Source: Diplosphaera chodatii
Lineage: Eukaryota > Chlorophyta > Trebouxiophyceae > Prasiolales > Stichococcaceae
DNA: 64,000 nucleotides
Direction: 5' to 3'
NCBI GenBank assembly: GCA_032358165.1
Contig: JAALGY010000031.1
Span: 1,674,001-1,738,000 of the forward strand
Shown here: piece by piece, positions 12,001 to 21,726 of the stretch
How positions within the stretch are numbered: the stretch's first letter is position 1
Layout: the number at the start of each line of letters is the position of its first letter
Notes under the pieces: model-generated
What the model saw: the letters and a program-made list of their open reading frames with translations, nothing else
What the model was told of the DNA's origin: nothing
Database searches by the model: none
Translations under genes and position numbers: made by a program

Positions 12001-13151
12001 AGGGGTTCTCGCTCATTGTTGCGGAACAGGCATGACACAGCCCAAATGCACTTGGGGCTGCGTTTTGCATGGTTTAGCGGCCTCTCATAAGCTCGTGGTG
12101 TTGCGTGGAGGCCGCGCCGCCATGCTATTTTTCAAGCATGCTGAATTCGACTGGATTGTCGGCAGGTGCGAGAGCTTGAGCTTGGCACCGACATGGCGAG
12201 CCTGAACAACTTGCTGAGCTTCCTGGAGAAGGTGTTCAACGGCGGCTCCGACTTCAACGAGCCCATCAAGCGCTGCCTGGACCGCATGGCCGAGGCCAAG
12301 TGGGCCAACTCCGACATCCTGCTCGTGTCTGACGGCGAGCTGCGGCAGCCCGGCCAGGAGGTGAGGCGGCAGCCGTGGGACAGGAGTTGCGCTACAAGTG
12401 GTCAAGTATCGCAGGATGTCGCAGGAATATTGCAGAGGGTCAGGTCTAAATATATGCCATAGACGTGCAAGCACAGGATAACGCGCACAATTGAATGTAT
12501 GTTTCCGCGCAGATCATGCGGAAGCTGTCAGGCGCAAAGGACAAGCTGGGGCTGCGGGTGCATGGCCTGATCGTGGGGTCCCCCGAGAAGAAGCGCGCCG
12601 ACCCCGCGGTGCTGCGCGCGCTGTGCACCGCCTACCTGCCCAACGGCCGCACGGAGGTAGTTGAGGGACCGCGGGTCATGTTGAAAGCGCATATGCACCT
12701 GCTGGACTGAGGTGGGTTTTCAGTGGTGTGCTCATGTGAACAGTTTCGTCTGGGTATGGCTGGGAGTGGAGCGCTGCTGTGCTCACAGGCGCTGGTGACG
12801 GAGTTCGAGGGCTGGGCGTCCGTGGACACCGACAGCAGCATGCAATTCGACTGGGACGACCTCGCTGGTGAGCAGCAGTTTGTGCTCGGCACTGACACGT
12901 GGTGCTGTTACGCAACGCTTGAGCCCACCGTCATGCCAAAACGCTGCATCTCGTGACTGGGCCTGTCAACTGTGCCAGGTGATGCCCGCCGGCGGGAGGC
13001 GGGCCTGAAGCTGGAGGCGAAGCGCCTTGCGGAGATGAAGCGGCTGAAGGCGGACGAGCGGCGGGCAGCGGGCGGCCGGGGCAGCGGCCCCGGCAAGGGC
13101 GCAGCGGAGATGGCAGAGGCGATGCGCGCCAGTCGCCAGAAAAAGCAGTGA
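9056..13151 (+). CDS. ViaA-like von Willebrand factor A (VWA) protein, partner of RavA
   Basis: Fifteen exons (9056-9447, 9483-9552, 9675-9800, 9933-10033, 10137-10234, 10327-10493, 10731-10850, 11046-11129, 11245-11409, 11529-11669, 11811-11978, 12166-12360, 12513-12656, 12789-12867, 12979-13151) join in phase to 740 residues. The N-terminus is basic and Gln/Ser/Ala-rich like a targeting peptide. A long helical region follows, as in bacterial ViaA. The VWA domain is C-terminal: GPILLCIDTSGSMRG contains the metal-binding DxSxS motif, followed by GGSDFNEP and ILLVSDGEL. In Escherichia coli ViaA the sequence around DTSGSM and the domain order are the same. The tail is highly charged (REAGLKLEAKRLAEMKR), absent from the bacterial protein. 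ViaA binds and stimulates RavA. Alternative: another CoxE-like VWA protein, but the neighbour argues for ViaA. The first two exons are the least certain. Confidence 0.85.
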
Positions 13152-13553
13152 CGTCGGCTGCTGATCTGTACCCTTCAGCGTCATGTACGAAGAGCTGCAC
13201 TTTTGCCTCTCTTCTCCGATGTTGCCGTTTTGAAGCTACATCAGGTACTGTCTTCTGACAAAACACCTATACAGCCTGATTGTACATACAGCCCCACGAC
13301 CCTGCGACACAGCAAGTTCGGACATCATGTGTGGCACGAAGGTCACTCTGCACGAAGAAGCATGTTACGCATGCGGTCACAGCAGTCCGCTCACTTGCCG
13401 ACACGATGGGGGGTTGACCAGTACCCCATGAATAAGGAGAGACGCTGGCCAGTTTCTAGCTGCTGGTCACACTGGTGAAGCTGTTCAAGGCACGAGCGTG
13501 GATCAGCCGGCCATGCAGCCTTGTGTAGGGTGAGCTGGGGATGTGTGTTTGCA
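13152..13553. other. Convergent intergenic region, nothing recognised
   Basis: These 402 bases lie between the stop codons of two genes transcribed toward each other. They should contain both 3' untranslated regions and poly(A) sites. I saw no coding pattern, repeat or structured RNA. Confidence 0.4.
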
Positions 13554-14853
13554 TCACAGCGGCAACAGCAATGCCAGCGACTGCAAATCGCTACCTCTGC
13601 GCCTCTTCTTGCCAGGCTTGCCTTCCAAAGTCTGCAGCCGCTCCTTCGACAACCTCGCCATCCATGCAGCCTGCACCAGGGCTGCAAGAATGAATACCAT
13701 GTGGCAGCCGAGGGCGCTGTCATCACTTTCTCCGGTATGTGAAACACCCACGATGGTACTCACCTCCTCAGCGAGCTTGTGGTTTGCCTTGACGGATGAC
13801 AATGGCAGTGGTAACACCCGCTGTGTGTCGGTGTCATACGCCCGGCAGCAGATGAAGCCTGGCCTCGGTCGCATGTGCCGCTGCTTGCCAACGCCGTGCA
13901 CCATCTGGGAAAAACTGGACATCGGTCTTCACCACGTAGTGGATGACATATCTGACGGGCAAAGCGTCCGGCAATAAGCGCCAACTGCAGCTTGCGTGTG
14001 AGGTCACCTTTGGCGCGCCAGTGCGCCGAAAACCCACAGCTGACATGACGAAGACAGTGCAAGGGTGCAGCACAGCCGCAGCCTCGACTGTGTCCTCGTG
14101 TATCGAGTAAAACACCTGCACGTGGTGCCCTCAACATTGTCATCTGCCATCCAACCAAAATCTGACAGCTGATCCTTCATATTGCACGCCATCACCTCTC
14201 GTGGGTCGCAACTGGATGGTGGTGTGCCCGCAACCTCATCCTGTCGGTACATCCAGTGCACCTGCGAGTGTGAAGTATCTTCTCACACTAATGTTTTCTG
14301 CTGGTCAATAGGTTTACGAGGCGTCAATCATTCAACCGCAACTCCTTGTATCCTGGTCGTATGCACCTTCAGTTTGGCCACATTGTCCTCGAGGAAGGTG
14401 TGCGTCACCACGCACAGGTGTGGCCGGCTGCCCTCCCCCTCGCCTGCCTCTACCAGGCAGCAGTCGCCCCGCCTGAGCGTCCGCATGGACCGCACCTCAG
14501 GTTCATTAGGCTCGGTGTCCGTGTCTTGAACCTGCACTGCCTGCGGTGCATGGCCGCAAGCCACGTGTGAGGGGTTGAGCGACAGACTGGCGACGCACAA
14601 GAAGCAAGCTGCTGGAGCCAGTTTCGTGTCAACAGTGCTCTTGCCTTCAAGCTCTGGCTCCGTATCAGACCTGCGGCACAACCCACAAGCCTTGATCAAC
14701 TGTATGCATGAGCTGGCTTGTCGGGGGCGTGATGCCAGGCTTACGAGTAGCCAACGTTGAGCTATACGCACCTGCAGTTGGTCTTGCCCGCTTGGTTGCT
14801 ACAATGGCGCGCACATGCTTGGCCAATGCAGGCGAAGGCGGTTCCGCCTCCAT
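13554..14853 (-). CDS. BAH-domain protein (chromatin adaptor)
   Basis: The gene runs from an ATG at 14853 to a stop at 13554; the last exon is 13670-13554 and the preceding one ends at 13764. The middle of the protein has the order of a bromo-adjacent homology domain: LRRGDCCLVEAGEGEG, a strand with RPHLCVVTHTFLED, VHWMYRQDEV, then CDPRE joined across an intron (about 90 bases ending near 14115) to VFYSIHEDTVEAAAVLHPCTVF. This parallels the (K/R)ELFYSxHxDTI...GKCTV block of plant SHL/EBS and DNA methyltransferase BAH domains. RYVIHYVVKTDVQFFPD resembles the strand that follows. No PHD finger or methyltransferase domain is visible. The C-terminus holds GKPGKKRRRGS, a likely nuclear localisation signal. 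BAH domains bind nucleosomes or methylated histone tails. The exon edges in the N-terminal half are not resolved. Confidence 0.65.
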
Positions 14854-15540
14854 GTCGATCTGCCTCCCGTGTCACATGATGGTATGTCACCCTGCCGCCT
14901 GCTCGTGCGGATCTACGCTCAAATTTTGAATAATAGCAAGCTGCAAAGTGGCGCTGATGTTGGAGAGCGAATACGAAGGTGAGAATACCAAATGAAGAGG
15001 GGGGCTGTGAATTTGCAGAACTGGACCATCTTTGTCACACTGGCACTGCATTGAGGGCGAGACCTGTGCGGATGCCGTCAGAATTTAGATTGGGTGGATT
15101 GTATGGCTGACGGCAATGACGCATGAGTGTGCATAGGATCATTTGCGTGAGTCAAGGCCGATGGCGTCTTGGCCGCCTGCACCCTGCATATGCGTCACTG
15201 GGTCCGGTGGTTGCCTGTGGGTTGCGCATAAAGCTCCCTTGCCCCTGCTGGACCTGAGGTCAAAACATAAGCACGAACCCAACGTTGCTGCTGCGAAGAA
15301 GCGAACGATCTGTTTCTGCTATTGTTGCTGTGACTAGTGTCTTCCAGCGTGTGCTGACGGTGTTCTTCTGCCGTCAGGGTTTTTGCTGCTGCTACACGAT
15401 GTATGAACAAGGTTGGCTGCACTTCTGCAGTGTGTGCAGCGCCAGAGCGCAGCCTGACACAACATGGGCCACATGTTGGCCACATGCGCTGCAAGGGTGT
15501 GTTGACCCTTCCTGGGTGCGGCGCAGCACAGCAGGCACCG
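14854..15540. other. Intergenic stretch, nothing recognised
   Basis: These 687 bases lie between the start of the BAH gene and the end of the SulP gene, both leftward. They should hold the BAH promoter and the SulP 3' untranslated region. Small open frames on both strands show no family motif. An unrecognised first exon of the BAH gene could lie here. Confidence 0.35.
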
Positions 15541-18500
15541 TCAGCCTTGGCTGGCTCCCAGCGTCTCCACCGCATGTACCTCCGTGATGCTGGCCGCTCG
15601 CAGCAGGGCCGTCGTGAGGATTATGAGCGCCTGCAGCTCATCAGCAGTATACATGGTCGGTTCACATGTCTGCTGTGACATGCCTGATAGCTTCAGCTGA
15701 GTGCCACACGGATGGCACCAGCGCCACCTTTTATGTACCATCGGCAGCGCAACAGTCCCACCTCAGGTGACTTGAGCCGCAACGTGTCAAAAGCAGCGCG
15801 CGAAACCACAAAGACCGTGCAGGGTTCAAAGCCGGCCACTGCTGTGCCTGCGCGCGGTCTGTGCAACCAAAGGTCCGTTTGCCCCAAAATGGTACCTGTG
15901 AAATCACACTGCTTTGTTGTGGCAATGCGCCATCTGGTGGTGAGGGCTGCTGCATTTGAGCAGGGGTGCTGTGACAAGTGTGTGTACGGCCGTATGGAGA
16001 GCAAACCATGTTACCTGGTCCATAGCTGAAGCTTTTGGTGGTTGCCTGCTGGTCCCCCGGCCTGGACAGCCGGGTGTCCCCATCGCTGTTGAATGACAGC
16101 GTGACGTTGAGCGTCCCAGCCATGATGAAGAACAGCTCCTGCAAGCAGCAAGATGGGCGATGGAATAATTTCACACGTGATCGATTCCCAACGCCAAATT
16201 GCATATGTCCGAGCGTAGGCTTGGTAGGCCATCAACATGGTGTGGCCTGCAAAATGAGCCACCAGGCAACATGAACAAGCACCTCAGATGCTGATCCGGC
16301 TGTGAACAGCGCTTCATGCGGTGCCATCTGCCGCCGCTTCATGACCCGCTGCAGGTCGCGAGCTGCCCTGTCTGTGTCCACCGCATCTGAGAACAGCGCC
16401 TGCATGTCAATGCATGGCAGGTTTTATGACCCAAGCGTCTGAGGAGGCAAGTGCGTCAGGCAGCAACGACCGTATGGCACAAAGCGTACGTGTGGCTGTT
16501 GCAAGTGACTGCGCAGGATCTCGGCCAGCGTCAGCGATTGCTGGTTGAGCTGGCACAGCCCCTCCTCCGATGCCACCTAGACATGCACAGCTAATGAGGC
16601 GCAGAGATAATAAACACAAGCGATGCGTCGAAGGATCATCCTTGCGGGCAGTCGTACACAGGGAGGTCTCAGGCTCGTGCTGCAGGGCCAAACGTAGGTG
16701 TTTGTAGTGAACAGGAGTCGCGCCTGCAGATAGGCACGCTCGCAGTACTCGAGGCCAGCGTCCACAGAGGGGAAGCAGTAGCAGGCACCCATCTCCTGCG
16801 CCTGCACGTCCTCCGCCAATGGCACCCCATGCGCCCTGCCAAAGCACAGTGACCGGTAGTCCCTCAACGCATCATCCGTCATAACCAGCAACTTCAGCCG
16901 CCTGCAATGTGCACCAGCAAGTGCATGGCTAAACCGTGCCAGGAAAACAAACCCACCGCAGCAGGCGAGCTGTCTCTCCGCCCGCCAGGTTGACAATCAG
17001 CAGCTGCACGCCACGCCCGTTCAGCGTGCCATACAGCGTGCCAATGGTGCGCGCTGCTGTTGCGTCCAGCCCCTGCACCCGCCTGCAGATAGCAGAGGAG
17101 GACCATACTGGCTCTTGCTCGGCCCCCGTGCGCGACGTGCCCCAAAATGCTTTGGAGGACGAGCTGCTGCATGTCCCCATACTGCGCTGGACAGTTTTGC
17201 GCTTGTCCGGCAATCAGCGGGGCCATGTGACATGGTGGCAGCCTGCGCACTTGAAGTCCAGCAGCACGAAGCGGGGGCAGCTGCTGAGCGCGGCGTGCGC
17301 CCTGTCCTCCAGCGAGCGGCCGTCGCGGCCGGCGGCGGACGCGTGCACAGACGCGTCGCCGCCGTGCTCACGCACGCGCCCCGCGATGGCGCGCCCCGCC
17401 TCCTCCACATCCTGCTGCAGCATGTCCGACACCACCTGCGCGTCGGACATGCCCACACACCTCAAGAACCTGCCCGTTGTCCTGGTATGAAAGCTATACC
17501 AACACACTGACCCAGACACCGAATGCACCCAGCAGTGTACTGCACGATGAAGCAGAGCACTGTACAGAAGATGTGCTCACATGTAGCACACGGTCGCTGA
17601 CGGCCAGCGCTGAACCGAAAAACATGTAGCCCGACAGGCTCAGTGTGACCATGTGCTCTGTGAACACCTGCGTGGGCACGCCCTGTGATGTAATGGCATC
17701 CGTTCGACAGGTACAGTGCGGACATCCATTCACATGCTGATCACTGCTGTGCCACAGCACCCTAGAGGTGCATCACAGTGCTCACGTCCAGCACAATGCG
17801 CTGGTCCCATGTCCTCATGACGCCGCTGCGGCTGGGCAGGATGGTGAAGGACGATGCATTTGCCTGTTGTCACAAGAGGTAACATGTCGTGAAACAGTGT
17901 CTGACTGATGTTGACCATGATTCAAAACATGCAAAATCAGGCAATGAGCCCCACCCTGGCATATGTGAAGGCGAAGTAGAAGGTCGACGCAATCAAGCCA
18001 GCGAGGATACCGACCTCCAGTCCAGCTGCATCGAGCCGGAGCAGACGTCAGTGCTAGCTACGCACACTGAGAATCTGTGAGTGCAGGGCACCAACAGGGC
18101 ATGGATGCTGCCATGCTTGTACCAACCTTGGAGGATGGCAAAGAAGGAAAGCAGCAGCAAGATGTACTCTGCCCTCGTCACCTGCAAGTTGCAACCTTGC
18201 CCGAGTCATTCCACATTGCGACCAACGCTGCATCTGGACTGACGCTGATATGCAGGGCGTCGCTTGGATACTGTCCGGGCAACTACCTTCCAAGCCACAT
18301 GAATCAGCCAGTCGCCTGAGATTTCGACCCCAAACATCACCTGTACATACCGCAAGCCAGATCTGAGCAGACCAGCACCACAAATAGCAAGCTACAAGGC
18401 TTGCCAGCACATGCAAGAGGCACCATCTCACCAGGAGCGCTCCGTAAAAGTACGTGGGCTGCACAGCCACCAAATTGCACATGTTGTTTATCAATCCACC

Positions 18501-21444
18501 AGATGGCAAGTCACAAAGCACACCACAGCACCATACATAGCTCGTGGCACACCAGATACTGGATGATGCTGATGGGCAGGAAGAAGAGCGACAGCTCTGT
18601 CACTGCTATAATCCAGCCATGAAGTCTGTTGTCCACGCCCGCTCGCATTGAGAAAATGGTTTGAGAGAAGATGTAGCTGCGTGTGAAGGGAGACGATCTT
18701 CTCAGCCTAGAAGACTGCAGAAAGCAGCACAGCTGTGCAATCCCAGCGACTCTCCAACAACCGCAGGCAGACATGCTAAAAATACAGACATGTTGCGGCG
18801 TATCTGTCATGCCGGCACCGACTGCGCCAGCCACCGCATTAGAGATGCCTGCAGATTGCAGCGTGCGGTCGCTTGCTCGTTCGTACGTCAGGGACTCAAC
18901 AGTGGGGACAAGAATTGAGGCAGCAGCAGGAGCACAGCCCAGTGCTCACCGACCGTGATCAGCTCCTGGTTGAAGTCCAGCGGGAATGGCGTGTCCTGCT
19001 GAATGGCCGCCACGTCGAGCGCACTGCCAAAGGTCACCACCATGAACAGTGCGATGAGGCTCGGGATCTGCCGCGGCATGGCTGCCCACTGCACACCCTC
19101 CAGCTTCCAGCCGTCAAACTTCCAGTTGTACCTGCGGTGGTTGCGCAGTGAGCAGCTTTGATTTCTTCTCGGACATTGCTGTGGTTGCTCGAGGCCAGAG
19201 ATCAGGCAGTACAAATTGCCCATATTGCACTCACAGCTCATAGACGGTCCAGAAGGGCCGATCTGCACCCTGCACGCATGATGATCGCACCAGCCTCAGG
19301 GTTAGTGGGGCGGTGACTCATGATGACATGTGCACAACACACATGGCCGGCTGCTGAAGCGCGAGTGTGATGCAATGATCCAAACCCCTACATCACAGCG
19401 CTCACCGAGCCACTCAGCAACCACCTGCAGTGAGCAGGGATGGTCTCTGGACCGCGTGCAAGGGATTGCAGGTGTCTGTGCAGATGCTCAGTCAACCCAG
19501 GCCATGCAAATAGATGCGAGCGCAGCTCACCCTTTGGCGATGGCATCATCCATGGTGGCGCCTAATGCGATGCGAATGATGTGGAACATACCCGGGATCA
19601 CCAGCAGTGTCAGGGGCAGCGCCAGGGGGTTCCGACACACTTTCAGCACCAGCAGCAGAGCCGCCGTCGCAGCCAGGGTGGCCCCCAGCTGAGGCAGGAT
19701 TGCCGTGTCAGCCACCAGCCGCCCTGGCGCACGCGAGGGAAATGTATCAGTGAAAGCCGTGATCACCAACCTCACTTCTGACCATAGATGGTGAGTGGTA
19801 ACCAGATGGTGCAGTTGCGCACAGGAGGCGATGCTGCCGATGTCCCTGTTGATTCCCAAGCCAATACCGGCAGCGATGCAAAAGTAGCCCACAAACCTGC
19901 ATGCACCCAGATGAAACGAGGTCTGCAGGCTGCACACAGGTGTTCAGCATGTCAGGGGCGCCGCACAGCATGCAGTGTTCACGCAGTCCTCCATGTGAAC
20001 GATACAGATCAAGCAGTCGTTTGTCACCCTAGGTATGCGCCAACGACTTGTATCGGCATGTACTGCACCAGCGTGGCCAACTTCCTCTTGCCCACCGCGA
20101 TGATGCACAGGCCAACAATGAATGTGGCCCCTGCCAGCCATGTCAAGGCCGTGCCCATCGCAACATCTCGGCTTGCGCCCTCAGCCGTGCACAATGCTGC
20201 GATGGATGTCGCCATGGCGCTGTAGCATGAACAGGGCGGACGTGTGATCGTTGTCACACAACTGCTGTGACGAACAAGTGCACTTTCCTGATCTCTACCG
20301 CACGCACCTGAGAAAGATGAGACCAACATCCTGCACTTGCCCCACTGCATACGGCAGCGTGCTGAACAGCGTGAAAGCCTGCGAAGATGCATCACCCGCA
20401 TGTGTCGGCTGTGAGCAGTAACAACACGACATGAGAATACAGGCGGTGTTCCCGCTCTTTCACCGAATCACCAGCTGGTGGATGCCACTTGCGAAGAAGC
20501 CCAGCTTGGCCAACTGACTAAGGTATGGTCCATATGTCGGATCCTGCACATGTCGATTTTCAGCGGCATGACAGCATAGCTTGTTGCAACACGACGGTGT
20601 GATGGTGACATACACGGCTGAAGAGAAGCGCACCTTGAAGATGATAGCCACAAAGGATATCATGGTTGGGAGCCCTGCACGGATCAGTCGAACGTCTTGA
20701 GTGGACGTGCATTTTTTCATTGAGCATGTTGGTGCAGGGTGATATGCATGAGTGATCCTGCAGCCTTCGCCTCACCGACAATTGCATTGATGAGGCCGTA
20801 CACCACTGCTTTGTACAGGCTCTCAGCGCGGGCTGCCGCCCCCGACTTCTTGTCTGTCAGGACGGGTGATTGTGCTGGATGCTCTGCCGCTTTAGCAGAA
20901 GGGCTGCCGGCTGGCGGAAGCATGCCCCCGGCATGCTGTAGCCCAGGGAGCGGTGGCGATGCCCCCAGCAGCGGCAGACTGGCCCCAGACGCCTGCCGCT
21001 CGGACATGCCATCCTCGATCGTCGGCACCTCGCTGATGCTGTATGCGCGGCTCATGATGTGCATGTTGTCGTCAAAGGACGGCCGGTATGTGCTGGCTGG
21101 AGCAACCTTGTTGGGCCGCAGGAACAGGCTGGCGCCGCTGCGAGGCCCGCCCCTGCACGAAACTCCACGTATGTTGCTGCATGCCGTGCATGCGACCCTC
21201 TCCATTGGTACGAAGATGCAGGAAAATGTTCCTACCAGGGGCTGCCGACAAGAAAGGCGTTATCAGGGGATGGTCCGCTGATGCCGTCGGCGTCGGCCAA
21301 TGCCGTGAAGCTGTGGGCGCTGCCTCTGGCATGTGGCATGTCGATGTGCGCTTCCTCATCATGACTGCTTGACAGTAATGCAGACGTGAGGCTACTAGGT
21401 GGACGGTTCGGAACGTGCTGCGGTAGGGAACTTGGTGATGCCAT
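15541..21444 (-). CDS. SulP-family transporter with STAS and cyclic-nucleotide-binding-like domains (YGR125W/Vsb1 type)
   Basis: Read right to left, early exons are 21444-21236, 21152-20776, 20674-20634, 20543-20472, 20378-20308, 20219-20028 and one starting at 19896; the last ends at 15541. The N-terminus is a Ser/Pro-rich cytosolic region. SulP membrane blocks follow: YGLINAIVGLPTMISFV, ASGIHQL with FTLFSTLPYAVGQVQD, GTALTWLAGATFIVGL, FVGYFCIAAGIGLGINRDIG, PLALPLTLLVIPGMFHI, FGSALDVAAIQ, and YIFSQTIFSMRAGV. A STAS domain follows near 17400-16950 (SSCPRFVLLDF, then GLDATAARTIGTLYGTLNGRGVQ). A cyclic-nucleotide-binding-like fold closes the protein (ELFFIMAGTL near 16130, ILGQTDLW and CTVFVVSRAAFDTL near 15850). 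This order matches fungal YGR125W (Vsb1), a vacuolar protein needed for basic amino acid storage, and bacterial relatives. The substrate is unknown; sulfate cannot be assumed. Middle exon edges are not all fixed. Confidence 0.82.
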
Positions 21445-21726
21445 CCTGGGTCGAGAAAGGTCGATCAGCGATGGCTCGACACACTGGCTTCTGTCTCGTG
21501 TGCTGTGCCGAGTGTGACTGCTGTTACATGTTTCGACCCAGTGGGACAACGCGAGCGTCAAGTATGACCATGCATGCGTCGGGTCTCCTGCATGCTCCGA
21601 GAAATTTTCGACACGTGCGATATCACATGCATCCACCTTCGATACCTTCGGCGCGCACCAGATGATCAGGTGTAACACATGCAACTGATTGGCACAGTAC
21701 GTGTTTCAGCTGATCCTCGAACAAAC
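21445..21726. promoter_or_regulatory. Shared divergent promoter of the SulP transporter and the ABCD4-CblD fusion
   Basis: Only 282 bases separate the two proposed start codons, which face away from each other, so both promoters must overlap or touch. No TATA box or riboswitch-like fold was recognised. Co-regulation of two possible vacuole/lysosome transporters is an inference. Confidence 0.45.
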
